Shown here piece by piece: positions 55,824-64,000 of a stretch of DNA of 64,000 bases. The stretch is from Thermoguttaceae bacterium (GTDB lineage: Bacteria; Planctomycetota; Planctomycetia; Pirellulales; Thermoguttaceae). The notes below the pieces were generated by a model that saw only the letters and a list, made by a program, of their open reading frames with translations, had not been told where the DNA came from and ran no database searches. Every line of letters starts with the position of its first letter. Position 1 is the stretch's first letter. A program made the position numbers and the translations under genes. The DNA lies in contig JAFRAC010000016.1 of the NCBI GenBank assembly GCA_017405595.1, positions 1 to 64,000 of the forward strand. Reading direction: 5' to 3'.

Positions 55824-55992
55824 TGTTTTCTCCTTAACGCGGGAAAGGAAGAGGGGAACGGCGCTTTCGGCGGAAAGCCGAAACCTTTTCAAAGGAGTAT
55901 ACCATGAAGCCGGTTTTTCAAAAGCCGACAGGACCGGCAGAAACGGACGGCGCTGCCGGCGCGGCCGGATGCCGAAAACGCCTCTCCTCGCA

Positions 55993-56030
55993 AAAAACGC
56001 GCTCTGACTCCTTGCGCGGAGCGCGTTTTT
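55993..56030 (+). terminator. Intrinsic terminator-like hairpin in the lysA leader
   Basis: AAAAACGCGCTC pairs with GAGCGCGTTTTT (55993-56004 with 56019-56030), loop of 14. It lies 59 bases upstream of lysA in a divergent gap, where a terminator is not expected, so an attenuator is possible. Confidence 0.65.
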
Positions 56031-56088
56031 GTGGGAAAATAAGGGAACGATTGTTTTACCGATATTTGAACCCCGTTTGTCAGAAGAT

Positions 56089-57360
56089 ATGCCCGAGAAA
56101 ACGATTTTTACCAACCGGCGTTCCGAAATTGCCGGAGTTCCGGTTGCCCGGCTTGCCGAAGAGTTCGGCACCCCCCTTTACGTTTACGATGCCGCGAAAA
56201 TCAAAGAGCGCATTGCCGATCTGGCAATGTTCGACACGGTCCGCTACGCTCAGAAGGCGTGTTCGAGCCTGGCGATTCTAAAGCTGGTGCGCAAAGCGGG
56301 CGCCGCGGTCGACGCGGTCAGTGCCATGGAAATCCGCCGCGCGGTGGCTGCCGGCTGGCCCGTAACCGCCGAAAAGCCGGAAGATCCGGATCCGATTGTC
56401 TATACCGCCGATATTTTCGACCGGGACGCGCTCGACCTGATCGCCGGCGAATATCCGGTACATGTCAACTGCGGGTCGATGGATATGATCTGGCAGCTGG
56501 GCCAGCGCGCGCCGGGCCGCGAGATCACGCTCCGGCTCAATCCCGGTTTCGGGCACGGCCACAGCCAGAAGACGAACACCGGGGGGGACCAGTCGAAACA
56601 CGGCATTTGGCACGAAGACCTGATGCGGGCCATCGAGCTGGCATCGCATTTCGATCTGAAAGTCAAGGGGCTTCATATGCACATCGGTTCGGGAACCGAT
56701 CTTGAGCATCTGGCCACTGTCTGCGAGGCGATGGACCGGGCCGGACTGGCCGCCGGGCCGCGGATCAGCGTGATCAGCTGCGGCGGCGGGCTTCCGGTTC
56801 CGTACGACAACAGCGGCGAGTATGTCGATCTGGCCGCGTATTACAAAATCTGGCGCGAAAAGCTCGACCTTCTCGCGAAAGTCTACCGCCATCCGATCCG
56901 GCTCGAAATCGAGCCGGGGCGCTACATCGTCGCCGAAAGCGGATATTTGGTCAGCGAAATCCGTGCGGTAAAGAACCAGGGCGGGAACCTCTTCTACCTG
57001 GCCGATGCCGGGTTCAACAATCTGGCGCGTCCGGTGATGTACGGTTCGCATCACCCGATCTCGGTTGCCGGCCCTTCTGCCGACGCGCCTGAAGCCGACG
57101 TGATCGTCGGCGGCCCGCTCTGCGAGTCGGGGGATATCTTCACTCAGAAAGAGGGGGGCTACGTCGAAAAGCGTCGTCTGCCGAAAGCCGAGGTGGGGGA
57201 TTATCTTGTCTTCGAAGTGGCGGGGGCCTACGGCTTTATGATGGGGTCGAACTACAACTCCAAACCGCTGGCGGCCGAAGTCCTTATCGAGGATGGGGTG
57301 CCCCGCCTGATCCGCAAACGCCAGTCGTTCAGCGACCTGATCTCCTGCGAGGTGGAATAG
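56089..57360 (+). CDS. lysA: Diaminopimelate decarboxylase
   Basis: 423 residues from ATG 56089; longer in-frame extension to 56029 lacks support. PLP enzyme, last step of lysine synthesis. Lys in VRYAQKACSS (about residue 54) binds PLP; the phosphate region ISCGGGLPVPY, LEIEPGRYIVAE and the substrate Cys in GGPLCESGD are present. The terminal NYNSKPLAAEVL is typical. YifB starts 3 bases after its stop. Confidence 0.93.
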   Translation: MPEKTIFTNRRSEIAGVPVARLAEEFGTPLYVYDAAKIKERIADLAMFDTVRYAQKACSSLAILKLVRKAGAAVDAVSAMEIRRAVAAGWPVTAEKPEDPDPIVYTADIFDRDALDLIAGEYPVHVNCGSMDMIWQLGQRAPGREITLRLNPGFGHGHSQKTNTGGDQSKHGIWHEDLMRAIELASHFDLKVKGLHMHIGSGTDLEHLATVCEAMDRAGLAAGPRISVISCGGGLPVPYDNSGEYVDLAAYYKIWREKLDLLAKVYRHPIRLEIEPGRYIVAESGYLVSEIRAVKNQGGNLFYLADAGFNNLARPVMYGSHHPISVAGPSADAPEADVIVGGPLCESGDIFTQKEGGYVEKRRLPKAEVGDYLVFEVAGAYGFMMGSNYNSKPLAAEVLIEDGVPRLIRKRQSFSDLISCEVE

Positions 57361-57363
57361 CGG

Positions 57364-58899
57364 ATGCTCGTCAAACTGAAAACATTTTCCCTTCTGGGGA
57401 TCGAGGCGGTTCCGGTCGATGTTGAAGTCGATGTCTCGCATCGCGGAAAGGACGGCGTGACCATTGTCGGCCTGCCCGAGACCGTGGTGAAAGAGAGTTC
57501 GCACCGTGTTACACGCGCGATCGAAAACTCCGGGTTTACCGTCCCTTCGCACAGCATCCTGGTCAATTTGGCGCCGGCCGATGTGCCGAAACAGGCCGCT
57601 TCGTTCGATGTGCCGATCGCCCTGGGAATGATCGCCGCCGGGGGGGAATTCGATTCCGACTATTTCGGCAGCTGTGCGATTGTCGGGGAACTGGCGCTCG
57701 ACGGTTCGGTGCGCGGGTGCAAAGGGGTTCTGGCGATGGCGATGGCCGCCGCCAGAAAGAAGATGCGCGCGTTTCTGGTTCCGGCGGTCAACGCGCGGGA
57801 AGCTTCGGTGGTCGAGGGGATCGAGATTATTCCGTATTCCCACCTGGCCGAGGCGATCGGCTACCTTTCGGGGGAACTCGAGATGGAGCCGATCGGCCAC
57901 TTGCGCGAAGAGGAGTTTACCGAACTGACCCGCTACGAGGTCGATTTCGCCGATGTGCGCGGGCAGGATTCGGCGAAACGGGCGATGACCATCGCCGCGG
58001 CGGGGGGGCATAACGTCCTGATGATCGGCCCCCCCGGTACGGGGAAAACGATGCTGGCCAAACGGTTCCCGACCATTCTTCCCCCTTTCCAGCTGAGCGA
58101 ATCGCTCGAAACGACGCGGATCTATTCCGCGCTCGGCCTGCTCAAACCGAATATGCCCTTAATCGGCACGCGCCCGTTCCGCGAACCGCACCACACGATC
58201 AGCGTGCAGGGGCTTGTCGGAGGCGGAAGCCATCCGGTTCCCGGCGAGATCAGCCTGGCGCATTACGGGGTTCTCTTTCTGGACGAGCTGCCCGAGTTCA
58301 GCCGCAAGACGCTCGAGGTGCTCCGCCAGCCGCTGGAAGACGGGAAAGTGACGATCGCCCGCGCCAACCATGTCGAGACGTTCCCTTCCGACTTCATCCT
58401 GATCGCGGCAATGAACCCTTGCCCCTGCGGGTATCGGAACGACACGCGCCGGGTCTGCCGCTGTTCCCCGCCGCAGATCGAACGGTACATGGCGAAAATC
58501 AGCGGCCCGCTCCTCGACCGGATCGACATCCATATCGAGGTTCCCCCTGTCAGCTATCAAGAGCTTTCTTCGCTGCAGCCGGGCCGTTCGAGCGCGTCGA
58601 TTCTCGAAGAGGTGCTCGCCGCCCGCGAAATCCAGAACAGGCGTTTCGCGCGGAGCAAAGCCCGTTTTAACGCCGATATGACGCACCGGCAGATCGTCAA
58701 TTACTGCCGGCTCGACGCCGAGGGGGAAAAGATTCTGGAATCGGCGATGAGCGATTTCGGCCTTTCGGCGCGGGCACACGATAAAATTCTGCGGATTGCC
58801 CGCACGATTGCCGACCTGGAAGGGGCCGAGCAGATTACCGCCGAACACCTTTACGAGTCGGTCAGCTACCGTGCGCTCGACCGGAAACTTTGGAGCTGA
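57364..58899 (+). CDS. YifB-family Mg-chelatase-like AAA ATPase (ComM)
   Basis: 511 residues. N-terminal ChlI-like domain (VEVDVSHRGKDGVTIVGLPE), then AAA domain with Walker A GPPGTGKT (about residue 222), Walker B GVLFLDELPEFS, the CPCG zinc-like patch (MNPCPCGY) and the C-terminal lid. ComM is a helicase for branch migration in natural transformation. Three bases after lysA, so translated from the same transcript. Confidence 0.92.
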   Translation: MLVKLKTFSLLGIEAVPVDVEVDVSHRGKDGVTIVGLPETVVKESSHRVTRAIENSGFTVPSHSILVNLAPADVPKQAASFDVPIALGMIAAGGEFDSDYFGSCAIVGELALDGSVRGCKGVLAMAMAAARKKMRAFLVPAVNAREASVVEGIEIIPYSHLAEAIGYLSGELEMEPIGHLREEEFTELTRYEVDFADVRGQDSAKRAMTIAAAGGHNVLMIGPPGTGKTMLAKRFPTILPPFQLSESLETTRIYSALGLLKPNMPLIGTRPFREPHHTISVQGLVGGGSHPVPGEISLAHYGVLFLDELPEFSRKTLEVLRQPLEDGKVTIARANHVETFPSDFILIAAMNPCPCGYRNDTRRVCRCSPPQIERYMAKISGPLLDRIDIHIEVPPVSYQELSSLQPGRSSASILEEVLAAREIQNRRFARSKARFNADMTHRQIVNYCRLDAEGEKILESAMSDFGLSARAHDKILRIARTIADLEGAEQITAEHLYESVSYRALDRKLWS

Positions 58900-59007
58900 A
58901 ACGGAAGTTGAATATTTCGGTCCGTTTCGTATGAAGATCAGCGGCGCACGGCCGCGGAAACCAACGTCAAATTTGAAACTGAAACCCCTTTTTCGCAAGG
59001 ACGGCCC

Positions 59008-60204
59008 ATGAACTCTGACCAAAATCCCTATTCCGATTCCCAGCCGCAAGGGCTCCCGTACCCGCCGTTTCCGGAAGGGTGCGCACCGAGACGAAACCCG
59101 GGCGGATTCTGCGGCCCCTCCCCGGCAGGTTTTTCCCCTCCCCCCCGCCGGTCGGGATGGCGCCTTTTCGGAAAGGTCCTCCTCGGGATCGCGCTGGCGA
59201 TCCTCGCCCTTTTCGGCATGGGGTTTCTCCTTCTGCTCTTCAGCCTTTCCTCGATCGTCAAAGGTCTCCCTTCCGGTTCCGACGGAAAGAATATGCCGGT
59301 CGAAAAGGTCCTTGCCGGTTCCAGCCTCTCTCCGAAGAAGATCGTGGTTCTGCCGATCGAAGGGGCGATTACCGAAAACGAGTTCGGGTTTATCCGCAAT
59401 TCGATTCAGACCGCCTACGAAGATCCGCGTCTGTCGGGACTCGTTCTGCGGGTCAATTCTCCGGGAGGAACGATTTCGGGGAGCGACTACTATTACAAGC
59501 TCCTCACCGATTTAAAGAACGAGCGGAAAGTTCCCGTCTACGTGAGTATGGGGAGCGTCGCGGCCAGCGGCGGATATTACGTGTCGATGGCCGGGCAGAA
59601 AATCTTTGCCGAACGTTCGACGATTACCGGTTCGATCGGGGTGATCGCCATGCTGATGGACGCGTCGAGCCTCTGCGAAAAGATCGGGGTCCGGAGCAAC
59701 TACATTGTCAGCGGCAAGAACAAGGGGATGGGCGATATCACCCGTCCGATGACCGACGAGGAACGCGCCATCTGGCAGAACATGATCGATGAATCGTACG
59801 AACAGTTCCTTTCGGTGATCAAAGAGGGGAGGCCCGCTTTCGCGCCGGCGAAAGCCGGAGATGATGAGCCCGATTCCGCCGAAGAGTCCGCCGACGATCC
59901 CGACACCCGGCTTCGCGCCCTGGCCGACGGACGTGTCTATTCCGCCGCCAAGGCCAAAGAACTCGGCCTGATCGACGAAATCGGCTTTCTGCAGGACGCG
60001 GTTGAAGCGATGATTCGCGATGAACTGAAAGTTTCCGAAGACGATGTCGAGGTTGTCCGATACCGGAAGGAGGAAGGGCTTCTTTCGATTCTCGAAAACG
60101 AAACCGAAGGGAAGTCCGCCGCCGGACGTGCCGGCGCGCTTCTCGAAACGCTTGCCGCGCCGAACCTGTACTACATTCTTCCCGGAACCCTTCCGGTCTT
60201 TTAA
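59008..60204 (+). CDS. sppA: Signal peptide peptidase SppA, S49 family
   Basis: 398 residues. A Pro-rich N-terminus, one membrane helix (VLLGIALAILALFGMGFLLLLF) and the S49 domain. Catalytic Ser in GSVAASGGYY (about residue 187) and Lys in SGKNKGMGDI (about 235) give the Ser/Lys dyad. Cuts leftover signal peptides in the membrane. Short acidic insert (PDSAEESADDPD) near 290. Confidence 0.9.
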   Translation: MNSDQNPYSDSQPQGLPYPPFPEGCAPRRNPGGFCGPSPAGFSPPPRRSGWRLFGKVLLGIALAILALFGMGFLLLLFSLSSIVKGLPSGSDGKNMPVEKVLAGSSLSPKKIVVLPIEGAITENEFGFIRNSIQTAYEDPRLSGLVLRVNSPGGTISGSDYYYKLLTDLKNERKVPVYVSMGSVAASGGYYVSMAGQKIFAERSTITGSIGVIAMLMDASSLCEKIGVRSNYIVSGKNKGMGDITRPMTDEERAIWQNMIDESYEQFLSVIKEGRPAFAPAKAGDDEPDSAEESADDPDTRLRALADGRVYSAAKAKELGLIDEIGFLQDAVEAMIRDELKVSEDDVEVVRYRKEEGLLSILENETEGKSAAGRAGALLETLAAPNLYYILPGTLPVF

Positions 60205-60251
60205 CCCGGAAAGCCGCAAAGAACCCGCACCGAATTGAGGGAGAAAACGAT

Positions 60252-60962
60252 ATGCTCTATCTGATCTGTTTTGGAGTGCCGATGCTTTTAGCGCTTTACG
60301 CACAGGGATTGGTTAAGACCCGGTATGCTCAGGCGAGTAAAGTTCCGGCGACATTCATCAAGCGGAACGGAACAACCGGAACGATGACCGGCGCCGAAGC
60401 CGCGCGGATCATTCTCGATTCGGCGGGGCTGCAGCGGATTCCGATCCAGAGAATCAACGCCGGCGCCCTGACCAATTACTACGACCCGCAGAACAAGCGG
60501 ATCTGCCTGAGCGGCGACATTTATGGCGGCTCTTCCCTGGCCGATGTCGGAATCGCCGCGCACGAGGCAGGGCACGCCATGCAGGACGCCGAGAATTACA
60601 TCTTTTTGGGAATGACGCAGAAAGCGTTCCCGATCGCGCGGTTTGGAAGCCAGTTTTCCTTCTGGCTGCTGGCCATCGGCCTTGGCGCGAACATGATGCA
60701 TCTGGCTTGGGCGGGGGTGGCGCTTTTCGGCGCGGTCGCCCTCTACCAAATCATCAATCTTCCGGTGGAGTACAACGCGAGCAACCGCGCGAAAAAGCAT
60801 CTCGCGTCGCTCGGGATCGTCAACGAGGAGGGGCTTTCCAGTATCCGCAAAGTCCTCGGCGCCGCCGCGCTCACCTACGTTGCCGCGATGCTGACCTCGC
60901 TGTTTCAGTTCTTCTATTTTCTGCTGCGCGTTCTGGCAAGCAGCCAGCGCCGGGAAGAGTGA
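60252..60962 (+). CDS. YugP-type zinc metallopeptidase
   Basis: 236 residues, four to five membrane helices. Zinc motif HEAGH (residues 104-108, in IAAHEAGHAMQDAENY); NYYDPQNKRICLS precedes it. M48-like uncharacterised membrane peptidase family. Forty-seven bases after sppA, likely an operon. Confidence 0.88.
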   Translation: MLYLICFGVPMLLALYAQGLVKTRYAQASKVPATFIKRNGTTGTMTGAEAARIILDSAGLQRIPIQRINAGALTNYYDPQNKRICLSGDIYGGSSLADVGIAAHEAGHAMQDAENYIFLGMTQKAFPIARFGSQFSFWLLAIGLGANMMHLAWAGVALFGAVALYQIINLPVEYNASNRAKKHLASLGIVNEEGLSSIRKVLGAAALTYVAAMLTSLFQFFYFLLRVLASSQRREE

Positions 60963-60969
60963 AACGACC

Positions 60970-60998
60970 TTGACCGCTTAACCCGATCGTTTTATAAT
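60970..60998 (+). promoter_or_regulatory. Promoter for the YfgM-like gene
   Basis: TTGACC (60970-60975), 17-base spacer, TATAAT (60993-60998). Leader of about 110 bases with a short hairpin (TTCAGG/CCTGAA near 61014-61032). Confidence 0.72.
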
Positions 60999-61115
60999 CA
61001 GCCCGCCGTTTTTTCAGGGGGGAAACCCTGAAAAGCGGCAGGTGTTTTATCTTCGGCAGGGCGGGTATGAATCGTGCGCGTCCCCGATTGTTCCCATTTT
61101 TTATTCAATAAAGCC

Positions 61116-62075
61116 ATGAAAAAACCTGTGCAAGAAGCCAACAGTCTCGAAAACCTCCTTGTTTCGACCGGAACGTATTTCAAAGAAAAACGAGAGAAAT
61201 GCCTTCAGATTCTCCTTCTGATTTTGGTTGCCGTCGCCGCAATCGTCTTTCTTCGCACCTATATTTACGGAAAACCGCAAAAGTTCCAGCAGGATTTTGA
61301 CCGCGCCTATACCCTTTCGTCCCAGCAGGCGATGATGACAGGTCTTCCGACCGCCGCCCCGTACGATGAGCTTGCCGCCCATTACACCCGCGGCAACGCC
61401 GGCGCCGAAATCCGGATCAATGCCGCCGAAGCGGTTCTGAAGATCGGGCAGAACGAAGTTGAGCGGAAAAAATCCGCTTCCCAGATCGGCCGCGCCTCAG
61501 CCGATGTGATCGCCATGAACCCCGAAGAGACCTTCTCCGACGCCGTCAAGCGGTTCGAAACGGTAACCGACGCGTCGATGGCCACCGACCCGGTTCTGGC
61601 CGCCCGTGCTCTTTACGGGCTCGCCTCGGCGTGGGAAAATCTCGCCTCGGTCACTGCCGGCGACGACGAAGTCAATGTGAAGCTCGATACCGCAAAAGTG
61701 GCGTACCAGCAGATCGTCACTCTTTTTTCCAAAACCCCTTTCGCACCCCGCGCCGAAGCCCGGCTTGCCCAGTTAGACGAACCGCTTGTCCGTGAATTCT
61801 ACAAGAAGAGCGCCGCCGAGTTCGTCGCGATGCCGGTTCCCGAAGAGATTAAACCCGCCGAATCGATTCTTCCCGAAAACGCCGGCGAGCTCGACCCGAA
61901 CGCCGACGTGAAAGGTGAAGATTTCTCGCTCGAAGAGGGGGAAGCCCCGGCCGCCGAAGAGGATGCCGGTGAGGCGCCCGCCGAAAGCGCGGCGCCAGCC
62001 GATGAATCTTCAGACGATGCGGCCGCCGCACCGGCCGAAGAGACTCCTGCCGAAACTGCCCCTTCCGCGGAATAA
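61116..62075 (+). CDS. YfgM/TPR-like membrane protein
   Basis: 319 residues from ATG 61116 (a GTG at 61074 is possible). A membrane helix (ILLLILVAVAAIVFLRTYIY) is followed by TPR-like helices (AAEAVLKIG, ARALYGLASAWENLA, FAPRAEARLAQL) and a long Glu/Ala/Pro acidic tail (from about residue 240). Domain order matches YfgM, a partner of SecYEG and PpiD. Confidence 0.68.
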   Translation: MKKPVQEANSLENLLVSTGTYFKEKREKCLQILLLILVAVAAIVFLRTYIYGKPQKFQQDFDRAYTLSSQQAMMTGLPTAAPYDELAAHYTRGNAGAEIRINAAEAVLKIGQNEVERKKSASQIGRASADVIAMNPEETFSDAVKRFETVTDASMATDPVLAARALYGLASAWENLASVTAGDDEVNVKLDTAKVAYQQIVTLFSKTPFAPRAEARLAQLDEPLVREFYKKSAAEFVAMPVPEEIKPAESILPENAGELDPNADVKGEDFSLEEGEAPAAEEDAGEAPAESAAPADESSDDAAAAPAEETPAETAPSAE

Positions 62076-62186
62076 GCCGGGCCTTGATTCCGTAACCGGC
62101 CGGGCAGGGGAGTCCTATGGAAAGTCGGGGAAGGGTCAGTCTGCTGTCGCCAATGGGGTTCCCCGCAGCGGAGCTCTGAGACCGTC

Positions 62187-62990
62187 TTACGGTTTCGGCG
62201 CGAGATTCTTCAGGATGTCGGCCGCCGGAACGCAGAAAAGCCAGTCGATACCGCCGCCATCGTCGCTATCGTAGGAAGTCGCCCTCCAAAGCCATTTCAG
62301 GCATTCTTCCTCGTCTTTTTTAACCCCCCGGCCGTTGGAATAACAATCCGCCAGCGCAAGCTGGGCTGCGATGTGCCCCTGTTCGGCCGCCCGCTTAAAC
62401 CAAAACGCGGCTTTTGAATTGTTCCCTTTCTTCATGCCGAAAGCGAATGTATAACAGGCGCCCAGAGCCGCCTGAGCGTCGGCATCTCCCTGTTCGGCCG
62501 CCTTCTTGAACCACTTGACCGCCTGTTTGTCGTTCTCTTCAACACCTAAACCGTAATAACAGCAGACGCCCAAATCGTATTGGGCAAAGGTATGATTCTG
62601 CTTGGCGGCGTAGGAAAACCACTTTACGGACTCGCGGTAGTCCTGCGCGACACCGTCACCGTAAAAATAACATTTGCCGAGCCAGTATTGGCCTTCGGCC
62701 AGTCCCCGCACGGCACATTGCCGAAAAAGGCCGGCGGCATTGGCGTAGTTCTTTCTGACCCCCTTCCCCCAATAGTAGCATTTTCCCAAAGCGAGCCGTG
62801 CGGCGGTCATTCCCTCTTCGGCGGATTGCCGAAACAGCTGGGCGGCTTTCCTGTAATTTTGCCTGACCCCCAGCCCGTAGTAATACCGTTTGCCCAAAAG
62901 ATAAGGGGCCTCGGGATAGTCTTCCGCAACTTCCTGCCGAAGCTTTTTGACGTAATTCTCGGCGAATTTTCCACCACTCCTTTTTTCCAT
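62187..62990 (-). CDS. Sel1-repeat protein
   Basis: 267 residues from ATG 62990 with a near-perfect Shine-Dalgarno GGAGGTGATC just upstream; an extension to 63119 is ignored. Six Sel1 repeats (pattern A-x-LG-x-x-YY-G-x-GV-x-x-xY-x-x-A). No signal peptide. Convergent with the YfgM-like gene; the 112-base gap has no clear terminator. Confidence 0.88.
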   Translation of the reverse strand: MEKRSGGKFAENYVKKLRQEVAEDYPEAPYLLGKRYYYGLGVRQNYRKAAQLFRQSAEEGMTAARLALGKCYYWGKGVRKNYANAAGLFRQCAVRGLAEGQYWLGKCYFYGDGVAQDYRESVKWFSYAAKQNHTFAQYDLGVCCYYGLGVEENDKQAVKWFKKAAEQGDADAQAALGACYTFAFGMKKGNNSKAAFWFKRAAEQGHIAAQLALADCYSNGRGVKKDEEECLKWLWRATSYDSDDGGGIDWLFCVPAADILKNLAPKP

Positions 62991-63188
62991 AGCGATCACC
63001 TCCCTTGATTTGATGAACCTGCGGCCCGTCATCCCATTGCCGGCTAACAGATCGAAGCAGTTGAAACCGCAGCTGTCCCTTTCCAGGCCGGACCCCAAAG
63101 ATTCCCGGAACGGTATCATTATACGCGATCTTCCCGGGAAAGGGGAAAAGGCGGTTCGGGTCCCCTTTTATGCCGGGCGGAGAGGGGG

Positions 63189-63257
63189 TTGCCGGAATTG
63201 CGAAAACCGTTATATTGTCCCGGCTTTGCCGGCATATTTCGGAAAGTCCGAAATATG
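63189..63257 (+). promoter_or_regulatory. Promoter and 11-bp inverted repeat of the unknown last gene
   Basis: TTGCCG (63189-63194), 16-base spacer, TATATT (63211-63216); CATATTTCGGA (63233-63243) is the exact reverse complement of TCCGAAATATG (63247-63257) with a 3-base gap just past the start site. Operator or leader hairpin. The rest of 62991-63314 shows nothing else. Confidence 0.5.
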
Positions 63258-63314
63258 TCCGGTGCCCAAATTCCCGGAATGTCCGGTTGAAAACAAAAGA
63301 GGGAGCGTGAAAAG

Positions 63315-63908
63315 ATGAACGAGTCAAATTCAAGTGCCCATGTTTCGCCAAAGATACTGATTTCCAACGACGTGACGCAGGGATTTCAGCTGCTTGCCGC
63401 GGCGCATGCCGCGATGGCCTGGGAGCTGAAGTACGGTACGCTTTCCGAATACAAAACAGAAAATTTTGACTTTGTGCCTCCGGCAGAATTTGAAAACGTG
63501 AAAAAAGACGGAGAGACGCTGACCATTACCGAATCGGCGCTTGACGGAAAGAAAGTCGCTCTGGTACACAGCGACGAAACTCCGGTTTTCCAGGCGGCGC
63601 CGAAACAAATCACACTGGAAGTTCTGCTCAGAATGTATGTTGTTGTCAGGGACAGCATTCCGGCCGGGGAACTGTTCGCGCCGATCGCAAACGGCGTTGT
63701 AAGCTGCTACCGGCAGTTCATTGACGATCCCGATATGAAGAACTGGGTCAGCGGATCCTTCGCGAAGGTGATCGTCAAGGCGAACGAAAAGGAATTTGAA
63801 AAGGCAAAAAAGGCGGGAGATTTTACGGCGATCGGCGGCGGAGTCCTTGTTTTCAAGCCGAGACCGGAATGGGACAAAGTCTTCAGATTCATGAAACTCT
63901 ACAAGTAG
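63315..63908 (+). CDS. Unknown protein, faint peptidyl-tRNA-hydrolase-2 likeness
   Basis: 197 residues. The opening strand-helix (PKILISNDVTQGFQLLAAAH) and the late FAKVIVKANEKEFEKAKKAG recall the Pth2/DUF2000 fold, but a long middle section does not match and the usual lysine-glycine loop is missing. No signal peptide. Alone after the operator; 63909-64000 shows no further gene. Confidence 0.6.
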   Translation: MNESNSSAHVSPKILISNDVTQGFQLLAAAHAAMAWELKYGTLSEYKTENFDFVPPAEFENVKKDGETLTITESALDGKKVALVHSDETPVFQAAPKQITLEVLLRMYVVVRDSIPAGELFAPIANGVVSCYRQFIDDPDMKNWVSGSFAKVIVKANEKEFEKAKKAGDFTAIGGGVLVFKPRPEWDKVFRFMKLYK

Positions 63909-64000
63909 TCCCTGTTTAAAAGACGCCGTCCACCCATTTCGAGAAGGGTGAACCAGCGGGACGGCAAGACCGGTTTTGTTTCCCGCAATCAAAGAGCGAA

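Noticed and set aside
55904..56281. Small frame with AAAGGAG before lysA
   Set aside because: No lysine-rich or family signal, it overlaps lysA out of frame by about 190 bases, and the ribosome-site text doubles as a minus-strand promoter.

Overview
The window looks like chromosome from a planctomycete, probably of the Pirellulales type. The evidence is a surface protein with the planctomycete-style exported N-terminus (SLEERTLLA, at 44122), dockerin/beta-helix surface proteins, a small conserved protein of a type I associate with planctomycetes (20697), an orphan GspK, Lgt enlarged by a PDZ-like insert, and high G+C by eye (not computed). Promoters read as TTGACA-like / TATAAT-like pairs and many starts have good Shine-Dalgarno sites. 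No phage, IS element, rRNA or CRISPR array was seen.

Layout. 1-6.5 kb: 3' part of a giant repetitive surface protein ending in FN3 and dockerin modules. 6.9-8.9 kb: secreted alpha/beta hydrolase. 9.1-11 kb: AT-richer insert with a type IV AbiE toxin-antitoxin pair behind a 22-bp inverted repeat, then a small antitoxin-like gene. 11-21.3 kb: HIT protein and TatA, a pterin-binding methyltransferase, panC, lgt-gspK, a Sel1-repeat protein, a propeller/cytochrome c protein and a planctomycete conserved protein. 21.4-23.3 kb: tRNA-Ser, RpiB, secreted EF-hand protein. 23.5-24.7 kb: unexplained island with an unknown gene and two clusters of AT-rich repeats, next to tRNA-Ile. 24.9-30.5 kb: topA and a SurA/PpiD-like membrane chaperone. 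30.6-38.7 kb: complete F-type ATP synthase operon (two small AtpZ/AtpI-like proteins, then a, c, b, delta, alpha, gamma, beta, epsilon) closed by a strong terminator. 38.9-43.8 kb: sigma-70 factor, S41 protease, a three-gene lipase operon on the minus strand, rpsU, ComEA-like protein. 44-47.3 kb: second dockerin surface protein, driven by a promoter whose spacer holds an 11-G run, then a solo AbiEi-like gene. 47.6-64 kb: secreted M2 peptidase with a POT peptide transporter, PEGA lipoprotein, ligA, ferredoxin-type aldo/keto reductase, hotdog thioesterase, lysA, YifB ATPase, SppA, YugP-type metallopeptidase, YfgM-like protein, a Sel1 protein and an unknown protein.

How it fits together. Much of the window serves the cell envelope: export (TatA, GspK, YfgM-like, PpiD-like), lipoprotein making (Lgt) and turnover (SppA, S41), and surface display (two dockerin proteins). 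The M2 peptidase and POT transporter look like an extracellular peptide-use unit. The most unusual signals are two long G-runs, one in a surface-protein promoter and one inside gspK. Both suit slipped-strand phase variation of the cell surface.
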